Of a DNA stretch of 48,928 nt, positions 34,991 to 43,129 are shown in pieces. Origin of the DNA: Gammaproteobacteria bacterium (lineage in GTDB: Bacteria > Pseudomonadota > Gammaproteobacteria > BMS3Bbin11). The notes below the pieces were generated by a model, which was not told the origin of the DNA, searched no databases, and saw only the letters and a list, made by a program, of their open reading frames with translations. The translations under genes and the position numbers were made by a program. Positions within the stretch are counted from its first letter, which is position 1. Each line of letters opens with the position of its first letter. The stretch spans positions 1 to 48,928 of the forward strand of contig JAADJE010000090.1 in the NCBI GenBank assembly GCA_013150915.1. Reading direction: 5' to 3'.

Positions 34991-35821
34991 CTATTGGTAC
35001 CCCAGAGATTCACTTATTAGTTGCCCAAAAACACCTGAACCGGGCAAATTCTGCCCCCCATCTACAACGATATGCGCACCTGTCACATATGACGCCAAAG
35101 GGGATGCCAAAAATACAGCCATCTGACCAATATCATTCACTGTACCAAAACGCCCAAGCGGAATAGCCTCTATCCACTTACGCTCATAGCCACCAGCGGC
35201 GAGCCTTTTCATACCTTCGGTACCCGCAATCGGTCCCGGCACAATACTGTTACAGCGGATACCATGTGAACCCCACTCCATAGCCAGACAGCGCATCAAA
35301 TTATCAATACCCGCCTTCGCTGCCCCCACGTGCGATTGAGCGAAATAAGGTCCAAACGTTTGTCCAGCTGAAATGAATATAATACTTCCACGGGTTTCTT
35401 TTAACTGGTCGAACGCAGCACGTGCAGTATTAAATGAGCCGATTAGATCAATTTCGATAACAGTTTTAAATCCAATTGGACTCATATTTTCTGCCGGTGC
35501 CAGAAAATTACCTGCTGCACCACACACAAGGCAGTCGATGGCTCCTAATGTTTTTTCACACTCTTGCAGAGCCTTGGCAATTTCATCGTAATCTCGGACA
35601 TCGGCAACTGAAGTGCTCACGCGCGCGCCGAGGGCTTCCAACTCCGCACGAGCTATCTCCAGTTTCTTGCTAGTCCGACCACAGATACCGACATTTGCAC
35701 CGAGAGCCGCAAAATTCCTTGCAATACCAAGATTAATGCCACTTCCACCGCCGGTTATAAAAACGGATTTATCTTGTAGCAAATCTCGAGGTAGATAATT
35801 CAAAATTTCCATCCTCACCAC
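34991..35821 (-). CDS. SDR oxidoreductase, 2,4-dienoyl-CoA reductase-like
   Basis: The 276-residue Rossmann protein has the NAD(P) loop ITGGGSGINLGIA and GRTSKKLE (Arg suggests NADPH). The catalytic region reads FISAGQTFGPYFAQSH then VGAAKAGIDNLMRCLAMEWG. The Lys is present, but the residue four before it is Val, so the classic YxxxK is absent, as in dienoyl-CoA reductases with SAKAGVE. PGPI and ending VDGGQ fit the family. It is the first gene of the PKS run, 71 nt before PKS-A, and may reduce a dienoyl intermediate or supply a starter acyl chain. GTG at 35821 or 35818 (GAAGG 4-7 nt before) or ATG at 35812 could be the start. Confidence 0.85.
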   Translation of the reverse strand: MVRMEILNYLPRDLLQDKSVFITGGGSGINLGIARNFAALGANVGICGRTSKKLEIARAELEALGARVSTSVADVRDYDEIAKALQECEKTLGAIDCLVCGAAGNFLAPAENMSPIGFKTVIEIDLIGSFNTARAAFDQLKETRGSIIFISAGQTFGPYFAQSHVGAAKAGIDNLMRCLAMEWGSHGIRCNSIVPGPIAGTEGMKRLAAGGYERKWIEAIPLGRFGTVNDIGQMAVFLASPLASYVTGAHIVVDGGQNLPGSGVFGQLISESLGYQ

Positions 35822-35893
35822 TACACCTTCTTTTCAACCGGCCCTGCAAAATTCTGGTCTAAATATTTACGTTACCCTATATAAAATCTCTGG

Positions 35894-37921
35894 TTAGTCA
35901 TCTTCCTCTCGCTTTCTCTCTTTGTGAGATGACTCTTTGTATGCCTGCATCGCACTTTTTGTAAAACGCGCCGCTTCTTTCCTGCTCAATTCCTGAACAG
36001 CAACCAGGTCATTTACCGCGGACTTAACACAAGCCTTGTAGGCTTTTCCGGAATCCCATACCCCATCAAAACTACAGGGTATCTCATGCATAACCAGTCG
36101 CTCTCCACTCGTGACGTTGTACAATCGGTTGCGTACACCTCCTGGCCACAATACCTCGACAGTTCCGCGCCTGGCTTCTCCAAGACCAAAGTTCTGGGAA
36201 AGGCTATGCTGGGATAAATGACTTGACCCTCCCATTACAGGCTTCATTACACGATTTCCATGCTTTGGCGTGAAACTTATTACCGCACCGATACCATCAC
36301 GGTTATTTCTACCACCTTCAACCATTCCGATAGTGCCTTTAGCAGTCACCTCAACCCAGTTATTGTGATTATCCGCACTGTTTATCTCCACAGACAGACT
36401 TCCATTAGGAAACTCTATACCTGACCAGACCAGCTCATCTGGACTGTCGCCTGGAACAAACGTCGGTACAAACGCTGCATTTTGGTCAAATACTGAACCA
36501 AATGCTATGTACATCGGCGCCAACGGAATTGGTTCAGGCTTGTCGAAACTCGACACTGATACGATATCCGTAAACCCGTCGCGGTTTAAATCACCTGTAG
36601 CAACACCGTGAACTGAACGCCGTCCGTGATTAGTCGAACCAGCAAGTGCATTTGCGTCATAACTGAACTCTCCTGAGCAACCTCTATTTAAAAGAATCAC
36701 CCCCGGGTTCGTGGCATCCGTAAATATTGTTGTGTCGATACTTCCATAGGCCTGCAAATCGGTATCTCCATCATTATCGAAGTCAGCTGCAGAATTACCC
36801 CAAGCAAACGGAATAGTGACCAGAGAACCTACGCCTGGATCGTAGAAGGTGTTGTCGTCCTGTCCCAGGAACCATTTGGTAGCTGCAAAACCAACTGGAA
36901 GTATGCTGAGATCAAGACCAAGATTGCGGAAACCGAACTGTGTTACATAATCACCTGCATTACTGACAAACATATCCAGATTGCCGTCACAGTTAACATC
37001 TGCAAACGCGAGGCTCATCCAGCCGCCGATCTGGGTTGTACCTGCATCGAAAGTTACATCTGTAAACTGCCCGGTACCGTCATTCTGGAAAATATGAATA
37101 AAGCCCCTATCCACCCCACCCATAAACGTAGGCAATACGAATACCTGGTCTTCTGCCGTCACAATATCCTGGTCACCATCAAGATCGTAATCAACTATAG
37201 CAATAGCCCAGGTTATACCCGGTTTACCGGAAAACGGTGGCGGGAACGCCTGATCCCTAAATCCTGAGCTTTCACTCACATCCTCAAACACATTACCGCC
37301 AAGGTTCAGATACAGGTCGTTAGCCTGATTTAGCGCAAACGGAACAATAAAAGCTGCCTCTGATGTCGTCTGGTCCATGGCGTTGGCTACCGAGATATCG
37401 AGCAAGCCATCACCATTGATATCACCCATAGAACAGCTTTTTGAGTTATTGGTATCCCCACCACCAACCTGACTCGTCAGGGTAATATCAGAAAACGTAC
37501 CATCACCTCTGTTTTCGAATAGCCGGTTAGCTTCTCCATCACCAGACACGTATAGATCTTTGTCACCATCGTTGTCAATATCACCAAAACAGACACCGGA
37601 ACTGTTTTGGCCTACTGCCGCTACCCCCGCACCTGTAGCCACATCGATGAAGGTCAATTCTCCAGTTTCTGTTAACTGACTTGAATACAGACTGTTGGCG
37701 GCGCCAGGACCATTTGTGACATATATATCGAGGTCATCATCGCCGTCGTAATCAAACAGTGCCACACCTGGCCAGCCACGAGCCTGGGTGGGTAGTGCTG
37801 GAACATCACTAAGCTTAATCGGGTTTTTACGAAGCTCCTTAAGCAACTCAAACATCTGGGACGGCACTCGCTGGTAATCAATGCCTACTGTGCCACTAGC
37901 AACAATGTCCTCAAAGGTTAC
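35894..37921 (-). repeat. Second copy of the CRTAC1-like tandem duplication
   Basis: This copy starts with VTFEDIVASGTVGIDYQRVP and runs RGWPGVALFDYDGDDDLDIY through WPGGVRNRLYNV to a KACVKSAVNDL helix tail. It parallels the first copy at 38361-40366, with matching blocks about 800-815 residues (2.4 kb) apart. DNA likeness is visible, for example in the GGCCAGCCACG stretches at both RGWPG sites. Confidence 0.85.
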
Positions 37922-40486
37922 TGGATGCGAATGCTTTGACAGATCAACACCACAGATTGTCCCTCCACCAACAACTCGCGCCTCCGCAGAGGTAATGGAA
38001 AGTGTCGCTTCACCCTGACCAATACCAATAACACCTGCAAATATCCCGTCACCATCCACTACATCCATATCTTCAGTCGCAACAAACTCCCCGGGGACCC
38101 CCGTACTGGTAAGAACAGTATTCGTTCTCCACACCACTTCTCCCAGATCAGGGAACGCATGACGCAATTCAAATGAAACACGCTGAGTTCCATCAGGCTG
38201 AATATCTGGCCCCTGCAATATTCTAACGCTGGCCGTCCCAGTTCCAAGCTGCCGACCACCTATTTTATAAACAATTGTTCCCCGCCGCGTTCCTGTAGGA
38301 TCTACGGAGTTTAAATTCGCTTCCGCCGTGAACTCACGACATGTCAAACGCGTATCTTTAAATGCCCTTGATGCACTTCTAGAGAACCGCTTCTGTTGGG
38401 ATTCATCGATCACACCGGCTTGAGCAAGCGTTTCCAGTTCTTTATGCACGCAGGAACGGTAACCTTTTTTGTTCATACGAAGATCTGTATAACTACAAGG
38501 CAGTTCAGGAAACTCAATTCGTTCTGAAGCCTGCACATCGTACAATCTGTTCTTCACACCACCTGGCCACAATATATCAATGGTCCCCTTCTTCTCTTTC
38601 CCCAAACCAAATATCGCCTTCAAACTGTGTTGAGATACGTGACTGGACCCGCCAAGGATCGGTCGCATAGCCGGCTCCCCGTCTTCAGGTGTAAACATGA
38701 CAACAGCACCAATTCCATCCCTGTTCCCACGACCCTTTTCTGTAATACCTGCAGTACCTTCAACAGTAACTTCAACCCAATTATTGCCATTGTCTGCACT
38801 GTTAATCTCAACCGACAGCGTACCATTGGGGTAAACAATTCCGGACCAGGCTCCAATGCCCGGAACATCGGTAGGTGCAAAGGTAAAAATGCCCTTCGCA
38901 AACAGCGCTAAGGGGCCACCCAGACCGCCATCCAAGGGTATGGTAGGTAATGATTCAGGCTTATCGAAACCAGATGCCGTGACAATATCCTGGAAGCCGT
39001 CACCATTCAGGTCCCCTACCGCGACCCCGTGTACATTACGATAGCTGTGATCTTTGGGGATGGCTTGCCCGTCGTAGCTAAAATGTCCCGTTCCATCATT
39101 TTGGAATATCGTACCTGGGTTTGTCGCCAACACACCCAGGATGACATCCAGGTCTCCATAGAAAACAATATCCGTATCGGCATCGTTATCATAATCGAAC
39201 ATGGCGTTCCCCCAACCGAAGGGAGTCGCAACAATACGATTCCCTACCCCGGGATCACGAAATTTCCCGCCGATCTGCCCCAGGAACCAGCGGGATGCTG
39301 CCGTGCCCTTCTGATAAGGCACACCAAGAATGTCTTCGCGCAAAAAATTCGTGGCATAATCTCCGCCATTTGTGGCGAACATATCCATGCGTCCATCACC
39401 GTTCAGATCGCCAAATGACAGGCCCATCCAGGCCCCGATTATATTCGTGTTCGCCTCAACTGAGACATCGGTAAATTTACCGGTTCCATCGTTATTAAAA
39501 ATATGGATCATTCCACGAGCCGTACCACCGGGGACATCAGGCGACGGGGTGTAGACCTGATCATCTGCATTGATGATATCGACATCACCATCTTGATCAT
39601 AATCTACCATCGCCACCGACCAGGTAACGCCTGCGAAGCCTGTGCCCTGTGGCGACAACCCGGCAAGATTGCGTATACCCGATTCGTTACTCACATCTTC
39701 AAAAACATTACTTCCCTTATTCAGGAAAAGCTGGTTATGTTGATTGAGCGCATAGGGTTCCAGCCATGACGCTACGGCGTCATTCATGGGCATGGCGTTA
39801 CCAATAGCAATATCCAGCAAGCCATCACCATTCACATCACCCATGGAACAGGTAGATGAAAATTCATCTCCACTAACAAATCCTGCCTTGTCAGTAATAT
39901 CCAAAAACGATCCGTCCCCCTGATTTTCGAAGAGCCGGTTTGGCATACCCCACCCAAGGACGACAAGATCGTGATCGCCATCATTATCAATATCACCGAA
40001 ACAGACACCAGAACTATCCTGATCAGTCGCCCCGACACCAGCCAGCAACGCAACATCCTCAAAGGCCAGCTTGCCAGTTTCCTTCAATTGGTTACTGTAC
40101 AAACTGTTAGCGGCACCCGGCCCGTTGGTGGCATATATATCCAGATCTCCATCCCTGTCGTAATCAAGTAATGCTACACCGGGCCAGCCACGGGTTTCCC
40201 ACGGATATTGAGCAATATTCAGAATGGATTCCAGATTGTTAGCAGGATCGAATATGAATGGCTGAAGCTTCAGCTCGTCAAGCAAGACATTCTGAGCGGA
40301 AGGTACTCGACTAAACGAAATTCCAGTGCCAGGATTTGGAACAATATCGGTAAAAACAATACTGGCAGCGACCTCACTATCGTCGTCATCGTCATCCGCT
40401 TGAACGTTGCCAACAAGCGTAAAAGAAAGCATTGCGATCAGTGTAATTATCGAGAAATACTGACGTGAATATCCGAATATAGTCAT
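35894..40486 (-). CDS. Secreted FG-GAP/VCBS and ASPIC-UnbV (CRTAC1-like) tandem protein
   Basis: The 1530-residue protein has a signal peptide (IITLIAMLSFTLVGNVQA) followed by a run of six Asp. It then has two homologous halves, about residues 41-709 and 856-1530. Each contains many FG-GAP-type calcium loops (DYDRDGDLDIY, DIDNDGDHDL, DVNGDGLLDI) forming a predicted beta-propeller. Each half ends in an ASPIC/UnbV domain (NRDGIGAVVMFTP, GGSSHVSQHSL, FGLG, WPGGVKNRLYDV) and a short alpha-helical Cys-containing tail. It is probably extracellular or surface-bound and calcium-binding. A GGAAGGGG lies 4 nt before the ATG. The gene ends 72 nt before the SDR on the same strand, so it may head the PKS transcript. 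A role in the pathway is not shown. Confidence 0.92.
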   Translation of the reverse strand: MTIFGYSRQYFSIITLIAMLSFTLVGNVQADDDDDDSEVAASIVFTDIVPNPGTGISFSRVPSAQNVLLDELKLQPFIFDPANNLESILNIAQYPWETRGWPGVALLDYDRDGDLDIYATNGPGAANSLYSNQLKETGKLAFEDVALLAGVGATDQDSSGVCFGDIDNDGDHDLVVLGWGMPNRLFENQGDGSFLDITDKAGFVSGDEFSSTCSMGDVNGDGLLDIAIGNAMPMNDAVASWLEPYALNQHNQLFLNKGSNVFEDVSNESGIRNLAGLSPQGTGFAGVTWSVAMVDYDQDGDVDIINADDQVYTPSPDVPGGTARGMIHIFNNDGTGKFTDVSVEANTNIIGAWMGLSFGDLNGDGRMDMFATNGGDYATNFLREDILGVPYQKGTAASRWFLGQIGGKFRDPGVGNRIVATPFGWGNAMFDYDNDADTDIVFYGDLDVILGVLATNPGTIFQNDGTGHFSYDGQAIPKDHSYRNVHGVAVGDLNGDGFQDIVTASGFDKPESLPTIPLDGGLGGPLALFAKGIFTFAPTDVPGIGAWSGIVYPNGTLSVEINSADNGNNWVEVTVEGTAGITEKGRGNRDGIGAVVMFTPEDGEPAMRPILGGSSHVSQHSLKAIFGLGKEKKGTIDILWPGGVKNRLYDVQASERIEFPELPCSYTDLRMNKKGYRSCVHKELETLAQAGVIDESQQKRFSRSASRAFKDTRLTCREFTAEANLNSVDPTGTRRGTIVYKIGGRQLGTGTASVRILQGPDIQPDGTQRVSFELRHAFPDLGEVVWRTNTVLTSTGVPGEFVATEDMDVVDGDGIFAGVIGIGQGEATLSITSAEARVVGGGTICGVDLSKHSHPVTFEDIVASGTVGIDYQRVPSQMFELLKELRKNPIKLSDVPALPTQARGWPGVALFDYDGDDDLDIYVTNGPGAANSLYSSQLTETGELTFIDVATGAGVAAVGQNSSGVCFGDIDNDGDKDLYVSGDGEANRLFENRGDGTFSDITLTSQVGGGDTNNSKSCSMGDINGDGLLDISVANAMDQTTSEAAFIVPFALNQANDLYLNLGGNVFEDVSESSGFRDQAFPPPFSGKPGITWAIAIVDYDLDGDQDIVTAEDQVFVLPTFMGGVDRGFIHIFQNDGTGQFTDVTFDAGTTQIGGWMSLAFADVNCDGNLDMFVSNAGDYVTQFGFRNLGLDLSILPVGFAATKWFLGQDDNTFYDPGVGSLVTIPFAWGNSAADFDNDGDTDLQAYGSIDTTIFTDATNPGVILLNRGCSGEFSYDANALAGSTNHGRRSVHGVATGDLNRDGFTDIVSVSSFDKPEPIPLAPMYIAFGSVFDQNAAFVPTFVPGDSPDELVWSGIEFPNGSLSVEINSADNHNNWVEVTAKGTIGMVEGGRNNRDGIGAVISFTPKHGNRVMKPVMGGSSHLSQHSLSQNFGLGEARRGTVEVLWPGGVRNRLYNVTSGERLVMHEIPCSFDGVWDSGKAYKACVKSAVNDLVAVQELSRKEAARFTKSAMQAYKESSHKERKREEDD
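38361..40366 (-). repeat. First copy of the CRTAC1-like tandem duplication
   Basis: This copy begins with ASIVFTDIVPNPGTGISFSR and ends after WPGGVKNRLYDV and the KGYRSCVHKELETL helix tail. About 145 residues of extra beta-rich sequence (CREFTAEANLNSVDPTG onward) separate it from copy two and are not repeated. Confidence 0.85.
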
Positions 40487-40898
40487 GATACCCCTTCCGT
40501 ATGTTGTTTTTTCAAAGTCTGTGGCGATTCAGGATTTAATATCCCCAGACAAACCAGAACACCACTTTTCCTTCTTTTATAAACATTAATATCCGACACG
40601 CGACAAAGAACTCGCTATAGCCAGATTTTTATTCTGCACAAATAGTTAAGGAACTTAAAAACTAAGGATGGACGGTAATTACGATTCCATTCCCAGAACT
40701 ACTGAAGTTCCGATACCGCTTATTGAGCACGCTCCTAGCTCAAATACCGCCTCTTTAATTTCTCAACAGGGAGACGGTTAAATCTTTCTTTCTAATTCTT
40801 TATATGTGACTTTTAGCACTAGCCATGCCTTGTCAAGGCACAAACATAATCCTCCCGGGTTGACCTACTTGTCAACAGATTTTTTATTAGCCAAATAA
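40487..40898. other. 412-nt intergenic region before the CRTAC1-like gene
   Basis: This AT-rich region lies between the divergent CRTAC1-like gene and a broken plus-strand gene. On the minus strand a weak promoter-like pair is visible: TTGTCG at 40601-40606 and TATAAA at 40576-40581, with a long 19-nt spacer. A 15-nt palindrome lies at 40826-40840. I see no coding frame or RNA gene. This is the most likely place for the promoter of the whole PKS run if the transcript begins with the CRTAC1-like gene. Confidence 0.4.
40826..40840. promoter_or_regulatory. Perfect 15-nt palindrome, possible operator
   Basis: TGCCTTGTCAAGGCA has 7-nt arms around one central base. It lies in the gap upstream of the broken plus-strand gene and about 340 nt upstream of the CRTAC1-like ATG. 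The loop would be too short for a terminator and there is no T-run, so a protein-binding site is the better guess. No regulator gene is nearby. Confidence 0.3.
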
Positions 40899-41905
40899 TT
40901 ATTGGCATCACAAATCGTTTTGATGGCATCGGATTTGGACAAGCGCTTCGCACAGAACATAAGCCTGCCACCGTACGAAAACCTGGTCGAAGTAGAACTG
41001 TTGGACCCTCATCCCAATACCCGCGGCTGGTTCTACATATTGATAACGGAGCCTGAACCAGCGAACAAAATGAAATCTTCAACCAGATATGTGCATTACG
41101 ACTCAACACATGATTTGATCGAGACGGACACCAATACAATCGGGTTTTCTTCAAAAAATCCCTTCCTGGCAGACAGACTGCAGTGGTTTCTCGGCGATGA
41201 CAAGGGCTTTAGTGAAGATGTTATTGATACCATGAAAATTCGGCACGAGGGTAAGCTGTTTCACTTTCTACCTTTTGAAAGGACGCATGGCGACTACTCT
41301 TCCAAACTTGTAGCCGTCAAAGAGGGGCCGGTAAGAATTATCCGTCGCACGGCGAACAAGATTCGGATTGTACTCGGTGTAGGCTCACCCGCCGTTTACA
41401 TAGACCAGATTATTTACCGAAATACATTTGTAATGGATATCATTGTGGATGTGCCGTTCCGGATAGGCGCAGTTTTTCCCGATCTTACTGCCGTACCAAC
41501 TATCGAGGCCTGGTCGGGCCAGACGCACCCATAACATTTATTCATAGCGAGTCAAATCTGGAGGGTGTGCAGATATCGGGGGAAATGACGGATCTGAAAA
41601 GAGCCTTCAACAACTCAGGTGACAAGATTCTGGTCATATCCAATGAGTTCGGATTAATTGTAGCCGATATTGCAGCCAGGGATGATGCGCAAATCGAGAC
41701 GCGGACCTACCTGGTAGATGATGAAAGCCTGCTGGATTCACCGGAAGAAGTCCCGGGGCAACACGGCAATACAGGCTTCATGATGACCGGTTGGGATAAA
41801 CTCGACAACCAGATACACCATATTCTTTACCGCTCATACTTGGTCCAGGGTGTCTCTGTGGCTGATGGCATTGCATTGATCAAGAATTCACCACAGTTTC
41901 ACTAA
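40899..41905 (+). pseudogene. Frameshifted gene of unknown function
   Basis: Two consecutive frames read as one protein. The first (from TTG 40902 or ATG 40923) ends in TIEAWSGQTHP with a stop at 41532-41534. The second frame, open before that stop, continues as GPDAPITFIHSESNLEGV to a TAA at 41905. Adding one C to the GGGCC at 41516-41520 would give WSGPDAPITFIHS and restore a product of about 330 residues. The first Met lies inside what looks like mature beta-rich sequence, and no signal peptide is present, so the 5' end may also be missing. The family is not recognised. It could be a true decayed gene or a sequencing error. Confidence 0.65.
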
Positions 41906-41959
41906 TGTTAAAATGCGCCGAAAAGTGACCTACCCGTTGAGTTCTTGAAATGGCAGCCT

Positions 41960-43111
41960 TTAATGGGACCCAATCTTCTTCCTTCTCAGCTTGCAATACA
42001 GAACCTCATATGAAGTGATTTCAAGAAGACCAAAAAGAGGGTTATTTCGCTGCTCATCGAGAGTCTCTCCCCTGCACAGTTTTATGCGCACGGGGTCAAG
42101 ACCGCGTTTCCTTAGATAGCCTTCAATCTCTCGAATCTTTTCAGTTCTTCCTCGAAATTCATCTACATTATTTCCTGCGCCGATAGATACGATAAAATCA
42201 GCTGTACTCCCTAATACAGCTGATAATTTTTCAAAAAACTCAGGAACATCAGGTATCATTCGGTGATCGATCCGGTAACCAACCACTACATTGCGCCCCT
42301 CCAACTGACCAGATTCAATTTTGCCTGCCATCCAGGAAAATGCGCTGAAAAGATCCTGATTGAGCGCAACAACCTTCCCGCCTGACTTTGAATTTATTTC
42401 CTCGTACAACTCAGCGAGTGCCGGTGCACAATCAATCAGGATTGCATGTCCAACACCGGGGAACCTGGTGTGAAAAGTCACATATCGACTTGTTAAACAG
42501 CCACTGACCAAGTTATTCGGAGCACCTTGTTGCAGCCACAACTCTACATGCATCGCGTCGATATCCCTGATGCCTAATCCTGCTCCCATACATAACTGCT
42601 TTGTAGAGTATGCAGGCCTTGAATAAAGGCCCAGCTTCCGCAGTATTTGTATAATTCTGACCGTATCTGCAACCTGAAGCTTTATTTTCAGTATGTTGTT
42701 TGCTTCGTGGCCAGCTGAATTCAGAAAACGATTAACAACATCCCGTGCCAGAACGCCCATTTCATCCTGGTTAATATTTTCCAGGGAGATAGAGCAGTCA
42801 CGAAAGAGGTCACAGCATACCGCTATCTGGGCAGAAGCAAGTATCTCCCATAACCAACTTGAGTAATCACCAACATCCACAACATGACGACCTTTCATGC
42901 CCCTGGGCTGGCGGACTTTACCCCGATCACCTTTATCATCGCTATCAGCTGATCGCAGGTACTCTGTTACTGCACCGGACAACTCCGGAGCATTGATTAC
43001 CTCAGCAAACCGTAGCGCTTCTGCATTGAAACATGAAAAAATCTTTTCGCTTGATAGCTCAACATCGCCAGCGAAAGACGGATTGAACATATCAGAGCCC
43101 TGCTCAGTCAC
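41960..43111 (-). CDS. Uncharacterised protein, possibly Rossmann/methyltransferase-like
   Basis: The product is 383 residues from GTG at 43111 (GAGG 9 nt upstream) or 376 from ATG at 43090 (AGGG 8 nt upstream). The second half has features that recall a class I methyltransferase fold: a glycine turn (CMGAGLGIRDID), an acidic strand end (GHAILIDCAPALAELYEEI), ALNQDLFSAF, and a late strand pair (FGLLEITSYEVLYCKLRRKK). No family was recognised with confidence. There is no signal peptide, so it should be cytoplasmic. It starts 18 nt after the cyclophilin/CTERM gene stop and is probably co-transcribed with it. Confidence 0.6.
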   Translation of the reverse strand: MTEQGSDMFNPSFAGDVELSSEKIFSCFNAEALRFAEVINAPELSGAVTEYLRSADSDDKGDRGKVRQPRGMKGRHVVDVGDYSSWLWEILASAQIAVCCDLFRDCSISLENINQDEMGVLARDVVNRFLNSAGHEANNILKIKLQVADTVRIIQILRKLGLYSRPAYSTKQLCMGAGLGIRDIDAMHVELWLQQGAPNNLVSGCLTSRYVTFHTRFPGVGHAILIDCAPALAELYEEINSKSGGKVVALNQDLFSAFSWMAGKIESGQLEGRNVVVGYRIDHRMIPDVPEFFEKLSAVLGSTADFIVSIGAGNNVDEFRGRTEKIREIEGYLRKRGLDPVRIKLCRGETLDEQRNNPLFGLLEITSYEVLYCKLRRKKIGSH

Positions 43112-43129
43112 CAGAATGGCCTCTGTAAT

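Noticed and set aside
35894-40486. Enediyne biosynthesis link from the UnbV name
   Set aside because: ASPIC/UnbV domains are widespread in secreted FG-GAP proteins. No enediyne PKS domain set or cassette (E3-E5, E10) is present.
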